From Pelobates cultripes (taxonomy: Eukaryota; Chordata; Amphibia; Anura; Pelobatidae): a stretch of 64,000 bases of DNA. Location: positions 96,644,385 to 96,708,384 of the forward strand of contig OW240917.1 in assembly GCA_933207985.1 (NCBI GenBank). Direction: 5' to 3'. The notes under the pieces were generated by a model, which did no database searches, was not told the DNA's origin, and worked only from the letters and a program-made list of their open reading frames with translations. Positions 10,790-24,213 of the stretch are shown piece by piece. The first letter of the stretch is position 1, and every line of letters begins with the position of its first letter. A program made the position numbers and the translations under genes.

Positions 10790-12290
10790 CTTCATTGCAG
10801 ATAAATGTAGTGTGTGTAAGTACATTACAAATTGGGAAAGATGTATGCTAAAATGTAGTATGGTGACATGTTGTTTATGCCTTTATTAGTGAAAGACAAA
10901 CCATTGCAGTGCTAATATATTTAGACCATTGTGCATTTATGTAGCACAAACTATTTGAGACTAAATGTATTCAAAAAGTCTTAAATATATGTATGCTGTA
11001 ATTTTCTTGCAATATCTGTTAACATTTGCATGTCCATATGTATATTCATGTTTAGCAAAGAGGATTATTATAGCTATAATACTGATATTATGTGCTGAAC
11101 ATAACTTGACTTGCAAATATGAACTGCCAGGCCTAGGAAATGAAATCAATCAATCATATTACTCAGTGTATTAGAGTGTATATTTGAGTATACGATTCTA
11201 ATAGATTGTGTATGAGTGGGTTGGTGCCAGAAATCAAAAGTCAGATATTTTTCCCTGATTAAACCATTTCTCTCTTTGACAACTGTCAAAGACATCTCAG
11301 AGTCCTATGAATATTAAAGAACTGTTCGCTGGCCCATTTGGTATTTTGAAGACAGGTAAATAGAACTAATAAAATATGGAAGAAATGCTTCATGTTTCAA
11401 TGTAAAAAATTAGCCATTAAGATGATATACGGGGAAGTGCACAGCTACGCGTTATGAGGCTGTTGCAATGACTTTCAATTTAAAGAGAATAATTCTTTGT
11501 TATAACTTCAAACATATCTCATAGAATACTACTGAGTCATTTGCTTTTACCCTCTGTAACCAACATGATTGCTACAGCAGGATATTGGTATAATAGCTAA
11601 TTCATTTATCTACTTTATTAACAGTGATTTATTTTTTTGTGATACTTTTTGACAGGTTAATTTTTGAAAAAGTGGAACACATTTTTTCAGAGCACTATTT
11701 TTTTTTTTTGACTGCATAAAGTACTTGAAATGTTTGTTTCTGTAAAACACAGAAGTAAAGGTCAATCACACATCAGCAAACATCCACTGAGATTGGCAAG
11801 GTTGAACTAGTGAATTTCTGCAAACCCTGAGTTTAATAAAGAACACTTCTCAAACTTTCAATGTAGAACACAACAATATTTTAAATTGACCAACTCTTAC
11901 ACAGAAAAAAATCAGGGGCACTGACCCCAATTATTTTGCTAATTAAAATGCACATAAAAAAAAATAAAAAAATCACAGTCTCTATACTAAACTGTGAAAA
12001 ACAGCAATGCAGTGTCTATCGCATACAGGGTCAAATTACTTGGCTTTGGCTAAAATAGAGGAAAAACGAACTAGAACAACAGAGAAGTGGAAGGAATGGA
12101 TCATTCATTTGAATTCACACCCAATAATGGAAATACTTTTTGGAAAGACTAATTGTTATTTTATGGGTGGACCATCATAAATTATATAATACAGTAATCT
12201 TATTTTTAATGAGCATTTTCTCCAACATACTTTTAGAATAAAAGCTGTTCAACACACACACGCTGAGTGAAGAAAAATGCATTAATAGAT
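10790..12290. other. No gene seen; possible conserved non-coding stretch at 11270-11560
   Basis: No coding feature was recognised. About 11270-11560 looks less repeat-like than its surroundings and contains the near-palindrome TTTGACAACTGTCAAAG, whose TGACA/TGTCA halves resemble TALE-homeodomain sites. Conservation cannot be tested from one sequence. Confidence 0.3.
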
Positions 12291-12296
12291 TTAGGG

Positions 12297-12499
12297 TGTA
12301 TACCTTTGTGTATACTTCCTTCTGCAATTTCCTGCAAAATAAAGAGTTCTCATAGAAAAAGTTTGTGTATTCTACCTGTTATAAAAATGTTCCCTATGTT
12401 TGTCCATTTAAAAACTTGTTTTGCTAAAGGTAGTTGTATGTACCTATATTTTCCAAGAGGATGATGTTTAATAAGCCATACTTGCTTTGAGTAATATAT
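12297..12499 (+). repeat. Dispersed ~200-bp repeat, copy 2
   Basis: Same repeat as 9822-10026, same orientation, with shared blocks such as TATTTTCCAAGAGGATGATG and CATACTTGCTTTGAGTAATA. Confidence 0.8.
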
Positions 12500-12549
12500 G
12501 TTTTCATGTATAAATTACTTTATCAGTAACTGGTAAACTCAACATCAAG

Positions 12550-13037
12550 GGATTCTCTAGTGCCAGGAAAACAAACCAGTTTGTCTGGCACTGTAAAATC
12601 TTGGAGTGTCCCTCTCCCTCCAGCCCCTATCCCAAGGCGCTGAAAAAGTTAAAACCCCTTCGGACATTTACCTGAATCCAGCGCCTATTTCCCTTGGTGT
12701 TGGGTCAGGCTCCGCCCGTGCTCCTCCCCCGCTGACATCCGTCGGCAGGGGAAACCTAATGCGCACACCCATTAGACCTCCCCATAGGAAAGCATTATTC
12801 TGGTGTTGCTGGAGGTCCTCATGCATAGCATGAGGATGCCCAGCGTTGTTTAGACGACCAAAAGTTGTCTAAGAAGCCAGAAGTCCCTCTAGTGGAGGAA
12901 TTAACCCTGCAAGGTAATTATTGCAGATTATAAAAACTGCAATAATTACACTTGCCAGGTTAAGGGTGATGAGAGTATGCACCCAGACCACTTCAATGAG
13001 CTGATGTGGTCTGGGTGCCTGCAGTGTCCTTTTAAGA
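12550..13037. mobile_element. piggyBac-like TTAA MITE
   Basis: The right end reads CTGCAGTGTCCTTTTAA, i.e. TTAAAAGGACACTGCAG inverted. The left end is a diverged form, TCAAGGGATTCTCTAGTGCC. Just inside the right end is a foldback typical of frog TTAA MITEs: CACCCAGACCAC (12980-12991) pairs with GTGGTCTGGGTG. The interior is GC-richer than the flanks and encodes no transposase. Such elements are thought to be moved by piggyBac-family transposases acting on TTAA targets. Confidence 0.65.
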
Positions 13038-13039
13038 AG

Positions 13040-14135
13040 ACAATTACTAAACAAAATATTTTCTTGTATGGAATTTTATTATGTAAGTTAATTTTTAGTT
13101 CACTATGTTTAGCATGATAAGCCTCCAAATTACCTAATGTCTTATATCCAATCTAAACATCTCTGGATGTTGCTCTACATAGATATTAGTTTGAAATGAA
13201 GACAATTAGGTTTTCATCTTGCTTGAACAGAATCTAATTTCCTTCAAATATAGTTCAAGCAGTATTTCAAGGAAATTAAATTCTTTTTTTGGCATTCAAC
13301 TCCTGAAACCAATAATACTGCCACTTGACCAGGAACAGCCTGTAAGATATTTTAAAATTATGAACATTTCTGACAGCTGCACTGGTGTCAAGGAACCCTT
13401 ATCTAGAATCATGCTATCCTAATATTTACTCAGTGCATTAGATTACATTTACACTATCATGAGTTTCATGCTACTGTCATGCTTAATTCCTTCCTCTTAT
13501 TTATGTCCATGATAAAATATATGTGCTACCTTATTTTGCCCACGGGGTCTACACTTTATATTTCCATTGTATTTGCAATAAGAGTTGCAAGTGCATTGCT
13601 TAAAGAAATATATTCTGTGCTATTATCTTCCCTTTGTGTCCCTTTTAATGCACTGTATGATATACTAACTACATGTTTTAGCAGTATTAACATAAAACCA
13701 TTGCCAAATGTAAATGTATGTTACATATGTAAGCTTACTTAGTACATCTGTACAGGCAGGATGAAAATCAGTTGCGTTACCAGTGTAAACAAAGGATATT
13801 TAATAACCAAACTCATGCGCTGAATTCCATGGAGAATTTGAATCAGCCCTCACACAGATCCCAACATTTCTGCCTACTCCAAATCTGTAGTGTTTCACAT
13901 TATGCTCCATAACTGCCGTACATGATGTCAGATTTCTGGTAATTGTAGTCCAGAAGTTTACTTTCTATAGAAAACAATACACCACTGGAACTACAATTCA
14001 ATGATATCTTTAGCTTTCCAATAAGTAAAATTAACATAATTCTCTCCATAAGCGAGTCAAACTTTGTTATTCAATTAGATGGTCTGATAGTCGCCATTTG
14101 ATTAATGCTGCACAGTGTTTTGCCTCGTTGTGCAC
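13040..14135. other. No gene seen; small hAT-like foldback at 13940-13999
   Basis: No gene is supported. AATTGTAGTCCAG (about 13940) faces CTGGAACTACAATT (about 13986), a short inverted repeat of the type at the ends of dispersed hAT-like MITEs. Confidence 0.35.
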
Positions 14136-14515
14136 TAGCAGGGGTGGACTGACAACTCAGGCAGATCGGTCATGGGCAGAGGGCCCGAGGCAGGGAGTGG
14201 CTCGGCCAGCTGTACAAACATGCTCTGGTGTGGGAGATCTCCCCAGTCAGAAAAAGCCATAATTGTACATATTCCAGTGATATGTTGCCCTGCAACGTAT
14301 CGCACACTAATTATCCCCTCTCTGCTTCCCCTCCACCCCCACCTTCTGAGTGAGACCTGGCAGTGATCCTGTAGCACTTTCAAGGTCTCCACCATGTCTG
14401 GCTGTGCAGAGCTGTGTGAAGGGAAGAGATGGGGCCTGGAAGAGGGGAAGTTACTTCACTTCCAGCCAAATCTGCTGAAGCCAGGCAGTCAGCAGGTATG
14501 TAAATATTTTCTTAA
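14136..14515. repeat. GC-richer dispersed repeat, unclassified
   Basis: Composition shifts sharply to GC-rich (gggcccgaggcaggg type) and leads into the minisatellite that follows. It resembles amphibian composite repeats but carries no recognisable protein. Confidence 0.35.
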
Positions 14516-14519
14516 CCCC

Positions 14520-15145
14520 TAGTCCCCCCTTCACCCAGCCCAGATACTTTGCACCTCCCTCCACCCACACCAGCCCTTATGTCCCACTTCACCCATACCA
14601 GCCCCCCTTTACCCATCCAAGCCTCTATGCCTCCTTCACCAATCTCAGACCCTATGCCTCTTCACCCATCCCAGACCCTTTGCCCCTCTTTACCCATACC
14701 AAGCCCTATGCTCCCCTTCACACCCATCTCAAACACTTTGTCCGTCTTTACCCACCCTTTACCCATACCTGCCCCTTCACCCATCCCAGACACTTTGTCC
14801 CTCTTTACCTACCCTTTACCCATACCTGCTCCTTCACCCATACCAGACACTTTGCCCCTTTATCCTTCCCAGGAACAATGCCGCCTTTAAACATCTCAGC
14901 CCCTATGCCGCACTTCACCCATACCAGCCACTATGCCCCCCTTTACCCATCCCAGCCCCTATGCCCCACTTCACCCATACCAGCCCCCCTTCACCCATTT
15001 CAGCCTCTACGCCTCTTTCACCCATACCAGACCCTATGCCTCTTTACCCATCCCTGACCCTTTTCCCCTCTTTACCCATACCAGGCCCTATGTCCCCCTT
15101 CACCCATCCCAGACACTTTGCCCCTCTTTACCCATCCCAGAGAGA
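14520..15145. repeat. C-rich minisatellite
   Basis: Around twenty imperfect copies of a ~28-32-bp unit built on CTTCACCCATCCCAGCCCC and TATGCCCC. Long proline/threonine/histidine-rich open frames across it come from the repeat and not from a gene. Confidence 0.85.
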
Positions 15146-15149
15146 TTAA

Positions 15150-16630
15150 TTATATTTCAATACGTTGACAAACAGGAACACAACATCACAAGCAGCATCC
15201 CACACACTGAACCCTATAATTAGCCTACAGACACAGGTGTTTGGAGGCTAAATGTATGGACTTGTATGATGGCACATGTGGGGAACGCTGCTTGTGATGT
15301 TACCAACAAACACAATGGAAGGGTGTAATTAATTTTGCTTTATTTAATTATTTTCATTTCTTTATTTTATTATAACACAATTTTTGGTTGGATTAATCAC
15401 TTTAAAGTATTTCTGGCCCTGTTTGAGGGGGGCCTGTGGGTGTGGGAGTCATGACTGTGTGGCTCTTACACAGCCATTCTGGGTACTGGGCAGTGTGCAC
15501 ATAATATCTATGTGAGAGCCACACAAAAGAAAATTATCAAAATATTAAACATGTATAAATATATAATAATTTTAAAGTTTATCCAAAAATATTAGATCGA
15601 GGTCTTAGCTCACTTAGGGCTCACTGGAGATACTTTATAGTCTGTAGATCTGCAGCAAATGTCCTTCATATATTTTTTTGTTACACTATTATTTTTAATT
15701 AATTGTTTGCATATATTTTAATATGTTATAGGTATAGAGCCATATGAACTATACGATAGCTGTCTGTGTCTATAATCTACCACACACAAATAAATATAAA
15801 CATAAAATCCTGTGGCGTTCTCTGGGACCACCTATTAGCCATGAGAGCTCTAATGACTCTCTCAATTCATATTCAACATTAAAACATAAATCCACATCCC
15901 CAGGTCTCTATAGTAACCAGGAAAGTTCCAGTGAGTGGCCTTCCTTTTTCCTTGTGGTGTATTGTGGGTTTCTCAGTATACTGAGCTGGGGGGAATTAGT
16001 GCCCCGAGTTATTTATTAATACACAGTGGTGCTTCAGGCCTGGGGACTAAAAAAGCAGGGGACCCTCAACCACTCCAGATCAGTAAGAGCACCTATAATA
16101 ATAAAAAATAAAATAGTATAATTCTCTACAGCATGATATACTTACCTACTGGCACTTAAGTTTAGGAAGTGGTGTAAAAATGTGTAATAAAGTTAAAAGA
16201 GAAATATACTCTTAAATTATTTGCTTATTTTGATGAAAGAGAAATTTTGATTCAGAATGACAGAATGGCAGAATGGTAATTAAATTGAAGCGCCTTTGCT
16301 TCCTAAATCTCTACATCATCCATTTAGTCTTTTCTTTTGCACTATGATTGAGCACTGTGATTGACTGGGTTTAGTCCCATTCAGTTATATTACAGCAAAG
16401 TATTGACTGCAATGCAATTTTCATTACATTTCCATCAAACATGAGAACTCAGCAAATCCTTCAGCAAGCAAGGTTTAGTGAGAGCTGAAATGTGATTGAC
16501 TAAGACTAAATCTAGCCAATCACAGTGTATAGCAGGGCCTACTCAATAAAGAAGGGTCTTAGAAAGCCTGTTTGCCTCTGGTGAGATGCCATTCTGCCTC
16601 CAATCTTCCGACTGAAGGATTGGGTTTATT
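15150..16630. other. No gene seen
   Basis: No coding or RNA feature is supported. The open frame near 15744-16019 has no domain and no splice or promoter context. Confidence 0.4.
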
Positions 16631-19600
16631 TTGTGTGCATCCAAGATATTTTACAACATATTTGATTATCCTTATTTGCAGATTCTATTGCATAGTTTGT
16701 TAATACTGGATAAAGAAATTATATATATAATTTTTGTTGTTGTTTGTTTGTGTTTTTATTGTTGCAATAGATTCCTCTGCTTTCCTTATGGTTTGAATAT
16801 TTACTTGTTTTTATTTTCCACAATGTTTACACAATTAGGGGTCAGTGTGGAAAATGAGATAAAGGAAAGAATATGTAATCCCGGTCAAATATAACTTACA
16901 ATTGCGTCATTTAGAAAGAAAATGTTTATTATGAGTATATATGAGTTTAAACCAAAGTATGACATAGGAACCAAAAATAATGTTAATAAACATTTGGACA
17001 TCTGGATTAATCCTGCTTCTATTTTCTTCATAATAAAAATTAATGGATTACAAGAATATTGCAACAATCATTTCTATTGTAAAGAATCAGAATATGTTAG
17101 CACATTATAAATATGTAACAAGAATTCTAAGCACACTAAAAGAATGTAACAGAAGTGAATCATTTTTTTGTAAAATGAAACAAACTATCATGCCATTTGA
17201 ATGTTCAAGTTTCATCCGTCTTTCTTTCCTTTTTTTTGTCTATGCCAAAGATCAATACATTGCTCCAGGAATAATGATTTAATTAAGATAAACACATTGC
17301 TAAATATTTGTTTCCTTGCCTAGTCAAAGACAATAGCACGTTGGGGATTTTCAGTATAATCCTCTTCTTTGTCATGAATAATAAAATGTAAAGCTTCAAA
17401 AATGACATTTCAATTTCACTTCTAATTTCAATGCTTTTGAGTCATATATGCTCTATACAGTTGCATTCATTGCAACGAGTACTGTTAAATCACTGCATTT
17501 ACTTCATATGCAAATGTTCTAATGTGTTATGATCAGTTTGTACTGTTTGTGTATTTCTGTATATCCTTGGAAACATCTGACTATAAAACCATAGAATTGA
17601 ATGTTTAGAAATAACTGTATTAATTTGTATATTGCAATTGGATATGCCCCATTAATAATATGTGGACACCAATAGATATCTGGCTATAGAAAAGTCCCCT
17701 TAGGAATAAGGTAAAATCAAAGTGTATTACAAAGAGTCTGTTTGCAAACTGTTTCTAAGCTTTCTAGGCAGCTTGTGCTCCAAGTACATGTTGTCTTGTA
17801 ATTTGAATTCATAAAGCTGTGTCCATCTAGTGTATTCTATAGAAATGTCTGGTGCAATGAAGTGTAAACAAAAGCAACAGGTGTTTTGCCTAACAGGACT
17901 AGATGGATTTTAAGGTATACGCTCTGCATATTAACAATATTATTTTCTTTACATTTATAGGTAGAATCACACATTTTTAACCATTTCACTTCAAAACCAT
18001 TTCCCCTTGTACTGAGCCTTTTTTTTCACGTTTGTTTTCTTCACATAAAACCGTAATTTCAGAGAGGTTAAGGATATAAGGTGCTACAAGAAAATGCCAT
18101 ATGTCAAAAAGCATAAACAAAGATTTTATTTTGTCTTGTTTTTTGATTAAAGGGTCCATTATGGTGGGCACCACTTCTTTATAAATAGTGACTCGGAAGA
18201 TTTAAGGTGTGTATTTAGTATTAGTTCACTTTTATATAACACATTTTCCCACTTATATTTGTCATTTAAAATATACTTTCTTTGTATTTCATATGTGTAA
18301 ATATAATGGTACAAACAAAATACAGTAATCAGTTTTAAATATAAGTCAAAATACAAAGATTAAATTACCAGCAAGTTTTAATGAGAATCACTTTTTACGG
18401 GACCCTACCAGGGTTAATTCAGTAGCCTAAGAATTATCACCAGAAGATATAAGAATAATCCATAAACACATTAGGCAGTTACTATCGATAAATATCACAA
18501 AAAGTTTCCAATTTGTCCACACGCCTTGAGGAATACCTACTCCCAAGAACTCCCTCTTTCACACTTAGAAACCTTAATGGGAAATAGGTCTGTTTCTCAT
18601 AACATCTTCAATTTGTGAGATGTGTTTTAACACAAACTGTCACCCATCACATCTCCACACAAGGAAAATAGGCTCTTGACATGAAAACTAGACTCCACAC
18701 TGTCCTCCTAAATACTCAAATGTTACTATTCTCTACTAAAGATTGTATAAACTACATGATCAAATGTATGTGGGGATCTAGTTGCTGGACATCCAATTTG
18801 ATGTTTCTGCTAGTCTGAAAAGGTATTCTTTTGGGACCGTGCAGATATTTCCACGTGAGCGCTTTAGTGAGTTCTGTCTCTGATGATGAGCTTGTAGTCC
18901 ACATTCTAGTTCATCAAAAAAGTGTTTAGTTGAGCTCTGTGCAAGAAAATATTCTTTATGACCCACTTGATGAAGTTACAAAGATTTAACTTTCTAGAGG
19001 CAGAGTAGAGTTCACAGATGCCAGGGTGACAAGACCCTCTTTTGACACGTCTTTGCATTTATTTGCATGTTTATAACCATTAACACAAGTCATGCATTTA
19101 TTAAAAGGGACAGTAATGTCATCACAGTAAGGAAATCATTGATATGCAGTGTTGGTGTGCCAATAAGACTCTTGAATGTATTCAATTTTTTGTCTGCTGA
19201 GCAGGGATCAATACAATTACCAGTTCTATTCATAAATAAAAAAGAGTCAGTGGTTCATGCTTCAATAGTGAAAAAATAAAATCACTAACATACATTAAAA
19301 TAGAAAAATGCCTCAGTTTTCCACGTCTTTGTGTTCTTTCCTTATAAACGAAAAGAATGTTTGATGTCTATCTATGGCTTACTTGAATCGACCTCCTGTA
19401 CCAACCTTTTAGTCATCATAACACTCTGTGTGACATTGTTCTAATAACTGCTTTCGTATATGATAAAGTAGCAATACCTAATATGCATCCTTAGCAAAAC
19501 TTATAAACATGTACAGCAATGACAGAAACAAACCATTTGCATTATGACCATTATTAAATATTTCCCTTCAATATTTCCCTATGAAAGCAAACAGACAAAA

Positions 19601-19965
19601 CATATTAAACTATACCTTAAAAAAAATCACAAATACTCTGTAAATCAATATAATTCAATCCTTGTATTTAAAGTACAAGTGGATCAAAACAATATATTTA
19701 CATTTTTTTTCGGTTTCTTTGGTTGGCTGCCATGTTTTCAACAGATCAATAACACGAACGGCCCAGTTTAACATGTTTTAAGTGCTCAATAAACAAAGTA
19801 ATTAAATATATATTTGGTGCCACAATAACAACAACCAGTGCAGCACAAATTCACCCAAGTGTTATGCCATGAAAACATTTATACATACATTAGAATACTG
19901 AGAACAAATAAGGTGATAGAGCACAAATGATAGATGTAACAGTGGAAAAAATAGGCAGAGTGGAA
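16631..19965. other. No gene seen
   Basis: AT-rich DNA. Short open frames on both strands, including one on the minus strand at 18778-18966, have no recognisable domain. The 18.4-19.0 kb part is less AT-rich and could be an old repeat of unknown class. Confidence 0.4.
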
Positions 19966-19969
19966 CCTA

Positions 19970-20755
19970 TTAATAAGAACATAAAAACGACATAGCCTAG
20001 ACTGTCTATAGTGGTATCCGTACAAAAAGCGTAAAGGACACTCACAGATTAAAGAGCCCATCAGGTCAGCTTTAAACTCAGTAGGTATTTTCAACATTCT
20101 CAGAATGGTGTGATGTGTCAGGTCCCAGCGGTATTTCTCTTCTAGATTGAAGGTCAGGAACCAATAGGATAAAGAGGAATATACTTAATTATATAATATA
20201 AAAACAAAACAAATTCTGAGGTGGGACAACCAGCACAACGCGTTTTGACCGATATGGGGTCTTCCTCAGGTACATATACCTACATAATTCGAGTTCTCTA
20301 ATTTATATGCCATTACATCATAAAATCAAAAACAGGTGTAAGATTTCCAGTTGCCAAATATGGTTCTTCCAGGGAGATCCACAATTCCCAATATGGTGGG
20401 GATCGCCAATCAAACTAATCCTCCAATCCCAAACCACCCAATAGTTCAGAGACCCACCCACAAATGTGCCATCATCATTCAAACTTCTTCACATATTCTG
20501 TGCGTCAGATCATGATCTCCAAAGTGGTGCTAGGTCCACTTCCTGTGATGCTTACTCAGTTCATCATCACGTAATTGTAATGATGTCATACGTCCTAATT
20601 CTGATGTCCGTTATTCTAGATTATATATGTTAATAAATAAATAGAAGGGTACTGTCCCCACCCCTCCAATGATTGGTTACTTTATCTATCCCAAAAAATT
20701 CTAATTCCATGGAGTCAAAATGGTGATTAGGCAGAAAATCTAGACCTTTAAAAGT
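19970..20755 (-). mobile_element. Partial PLE, minus-strand copy
   Basis: Read on the minus strand, this copy matches the plus-strand PLE next to it. A short stretch of the endonuclease domain (about 20640-20715) is followed by the 3' tail and a hammerhead-like core near 20240-20270. Compared with the plus copy it has lost about 190 bp spanning the endonuclease C-terminus and the start of the 3' untranslated region. The two copies meet head to head near 20750. The copies are diverged, so the insertion is not recent. Confidence 0.75.
20239..20270 (-). ncRNA. Degenerate hammerhead core in PLE tail
   Basis: On the minus strand: CTGAGGA (20263-20269), stem II GACC/GGTC, then AAAA in place of the invariant GAAA (20243-20246), then CGCGTTG. 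The missing G should abolish or strongly weaken cleavage. Confidence 0.5.
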
Positions 20756-20759
20756 ACAT

Positions 20760-21650
20760 ATATAAGCGTACATATCAGGACTATAATAAAAAGGGTTTTT
20801 AGAAATCACAGTGTATCAAAGCATTTTTTAGATAATTACCATTCTGATCTCATGGAATTAGAATTTTTGGGGATAGATAAAGTAACCAGTCATTGGAGGG
20901 GTGGCAACAGTGCCTACAGCTTTGATAGACAAGAGTTAAAATGTATCTTTGAACTGCAGACACTGTCCCCAAAGGGGTTAAATATCGATTTTGACATTGG
21001 TACTCTTCTATAATTTTACACTTGCAGTACCACTTATATTAACCATTGTGTTTTTAATATTGACTATGGGGTAATTATATATTTTCTTCTTAATTATTGT
21101 TTGTATTTATTTATTAACATATATAATCTACCATTTGTTCAACATATATATTATGTCTCCCCTTTATAGTCAATATAATATTTCTTATGCTTTATTGTCT
21201 CTTTTCTGATTTTGTTATTGAGTACTATTGTCTTTTATTGTTGCTCATTACCTTTCCCTTATCTTGCATGGCATTTGAGAACTTAAGGGACCAGGTGTTC
21301 CATTTACGAGTTACGGACATCAGAATAAGGACGTATGACGTTATTATGGTTTATGTGATGACAAACTGAGTATGCACCACAGGAAGTGGATGTAGTGCCA
21401 TTATACGAAGAAGTTGGAATGTTGACGGCACATTTGTGGGTGGGTCTCTGAACTATTGGGTGGTTTGGTATTGGAGGATTAGATTGATTGGCAATCCCGT
21501 CATATTGGAAATGGCAGATCTCCCCGGAAGAACCATATTTGGCAATCAAAAATCTTAGAGTTCAGAGACAACCTGAAGGGCTCTTTAATGCGTGAGTGCC
21601 CTCTATGCTTTTTGTATGGATAACACTATATACAGTTTACACTAGGTCAT
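20760..21650 (+). mobile_element. Partial PLE, plus-strand copy
   Basis: It contains the C-terminal part of a GIY-YIG endonuclease (to the stop at 21013) and a 3' tail matching the neighbouring minus-strand copy. Matches include CCCAATAGTTCAGAG (minus copy) versus CTCTGAACTATTGGG (plus). Relative to the minus copy it lacks about 230 bp that includes the hammerhead. Homology resumes at GGGCTCTTTAATG near 21577. Confidence 0.75.
20789..21013 (+). pseudogene. PLE GIY-YIG endonuclease C-terminal fragment
   Basis: A 75-codon open stretch ending at TAA. It reads SVSKHF, then FLGIDKVTSHWRGGN, then a diverged KKEAFW-type segment (FDRQELKCIFELQTL) and SPKGLNIDFDIGTLL. This order matches the C-terminus of the PLE at 1428-2792 (GIDQVTPHWRGGN ... 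RGLNQDIDL). The catalytic glutamate is retained as the E of RQEL. No N-terminal part survives. Confidence 0.8.
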
Positions 21651-21654
21651 TTTC

Positions 21655-23685
21655 ATGTTTTAAGTGCTACCTACCTTACACAGCACAAGGGGACTCTTGT
21701 TAAGAGTCTCAAACACAGTTTGTGCAACTAGCATAGTGTCCATTATTGCTATGTTTCTCAGTGCAGAAGATGCAATTGAAGCAATAATAAAATAAATACA
21801 TTTTCTAGGAATCCTAGAGGATCATAGAATGAGCACGTTTTATAAGTATTTACTGAGGGAGTATATTTTAAACAAGAATATATTACCTGACAGATAAATT
21901 AATTACTGAACATCACATGGTAGAGTCTCCTCGTGGACTAATACGTTCATTGTGTTAGTGATTAGATAAAATGACATTGCAACACTTTGAGCGCAACATA
22001 AGTTATCATTGGTGCTATCAATGAACGTCATACAGAACCTTAATTGACTTATTTATATGTGCCTCTTTCAATGCTTGACTAAGAAATAATAATTTGGAGC
22101 AGTATTCAGAAGACAGAGGACCCATAAAGGTACAGAAGCTGTGATTGGTACTGATAATAGCTGTAGTTGATCTGTACTAAACCTGACCCATGCTCCTGGC
22201 AAACTTCTCTATTCCTAATTCAGTTTCTTATGCTATGCCAAATAAACTCAAGGAGAGAAACCTCCAATTACAAAATTGTCCCATTTCTTGTCAACTAATG
22301 CTAGACAGTGATTTAATTCAAAAATACAGCTCATACAACAAACATGTGGGTGAGGCTTCATGAATCAACATGTAGAATAACTGATCATGTGGCTACACTC
22401 ATTATTGAAATAATAGAACAAAATATCTTCTTTTTCTTGTGCAGACTGTGGTATTGTGATAATCAGAGCGGAGCAATTACAGCAGAAAAGCAAAGAGGGC
22501 ATTTACATAGCATACATTGTATGGTTTGGAGAGACACTATGTTGATACAAATTAAATTGTTCAAATGCAAATAAAGATAGTGAAACAGGCGCTAAAAGAT
22601 TAGGTGCTGCTAAAATCACCCGTAAAATAATCACTTCAATTGACATACTCAATACCACACAAAGAAAAAAAAAACATGAAAGGGCACACTTTCATTTATA
22701 ATATTTAGTGTAGTCCATATAAACAAATGTCTGTTTTGGTAGTCAAAAATTCTTGCACTTTGAGAAGGGCCATTGACCTCACTTACCTGTATTATATGAA
22801 ACAGTCTGCAGTATGCACCCTGTAGTCTAGGTTTCCTGCCTTGTTTTTTTTTACTTTTATTTGTGAAAATACAAGAAAAAAAGGGTCTGCATTACATAAC
22901 ACCCGGACACTATTTTTCAGGACTGTATATCTACACCTCAATAGTATATTAGCTTGACAATTATTGTTTATCACACTAGATTGGATACTGCTGATTTTTT
23001 AAATAATTATACTTGTATTGCACTTATTAGTTTAATAAAAGCCTGAAGCCAGCCCTGGACCCCACAACCAGGAATTAGGGCGGGAGCCTCTTCCTGGTGA
23101 AGGAGGAACCAGTTTGTAGCTGCAGATAATATATATTAGATTTACATCTACAGAATTTTGAAGGTGAGTATGGTTTTGTTTTATTACATATTTTGCATAT
23201 TTTATCTTAATGTATTCCAAAAATGCACTAAAATTATGGGGTTATTTTTTGCCAATACTGGCATTTAATAGAAACCTAACTATCTAGCTCCCAGAGTTAA
23301 ATTTATCTCTGGATAGAATCCAGCCCTATATTTGAACTATTTTTGTGCCATTTGATTGGCAGCAATGCTGCTTAGGAAGCTTTTGTCTTACATGTGAGAA
23401 TGGGTCATTGTTTTATGTGATTTTTTTATATTGATTTTTTGTGACAGTGGTTGAAGAAATGGATTATACTTTATACTCTGATGTTCAAAAAGTTATATCC
23501 AGTGCAAAACCTATGTATTGTGCTATTTATAGACATCTTACCAAGGACATATTTCTTTTTGTGGATAATGTTTCAATTTGCACTTGTATTTTTGTGTGAC
23601 AGAAAGAGGAATCTATTTTATTTTAAATGAATATTGGTTCAATGTGTGCAGATCACAATAAAGAGCTCTTCAGGCTGAAAATTGA
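21655..23685. other. No gene seen
   Basis: No feature is supported as a gene. At 22439 a pyrimidine tract and CAG precede about 35 open codons, but no matching donor or known domain was seen. Confidence 0.4.
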
Positions 23686-23687
23686 GA

Positions 23688-23775
23688 TGCAATAGGGACA
23701 TACTAGGCACCATAACCACTAAAGCACAACCGTTTTTGAGTCCCGTGGCATGGTCCGATGATGAACTGTTAACAT
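23688..23775 (+). mobile_element. TTAA-MITE end fragment
   Basis: AATAGGGACATACTAGGCAC followed by CATAACCACTAAAGCAC resembles the left end of frog piggyBac-like MITEs (TTAAAGGGACACT then GCACCATAACCACT). The matching right end was not located. Confidence 0.4.
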
Positions 23776-24072
23776 TTTTAAGAACGATTTAACACTCACT
23801 TGTCTCTGTTGTTCATTTGAGCTGCTCCAATCTGAACTGTATGGCAAAAAGGAAGTTCATTTTTCAGTATTATTTTACTGACTTGCAACATAACAAAGTT
23901 GGAAAATTATTCATTGGCTTAGAGTGACATTTAATGGCTATCTACCAAAGAATAATGTCCCAATTTGGTTTGAGTTAGCTTTAGAACTTTGGATTTTCAA
24001 ACTTCCACTCTGCCATATCTAAAGCATCACAAGCGACCAACAGAGACAGGTAAGTGTCAAGTCATTTGTTTA

Positions 24073-24205
24073 TTTTATTATTATTGTTGGTATTTATATA
24101 GCACAAACAAATTGAGCAGTACTTTACAATTTTTATTATTATTGAGGGCTCTGCATGAACAACTTTACAATATAGAGGAGATAAGGTATAAAAACATAAA
24201 AAGAA
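24073..24205 (+). repeat. Dispersed repeat, TATTTATATAGCAC type
   Basis: TATTTATATAGCACAAAC, then GCAGTACTTTACAA, is a diverged copy of a very common amphibian/fish interspersed repeat that has a TTATTATTATT lead. A relative lies at 46066-46200. The Tc1 element starts just downstream. Confidence 0.55.
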
Positions 24206-24213
24206 GAGAAATA

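Noticed and set aside
14549..15223. Proline-rich open frames of up to 125 codons
   Set aside because: They follow the C-rich minisatellite in several frames at once.
22439..22560. Pyrimidine tract plus CAG followed by about 35 open codons
   Set aside because: No donor with a consistent phase and no recognisable peptide; kept only as a weak possibility.
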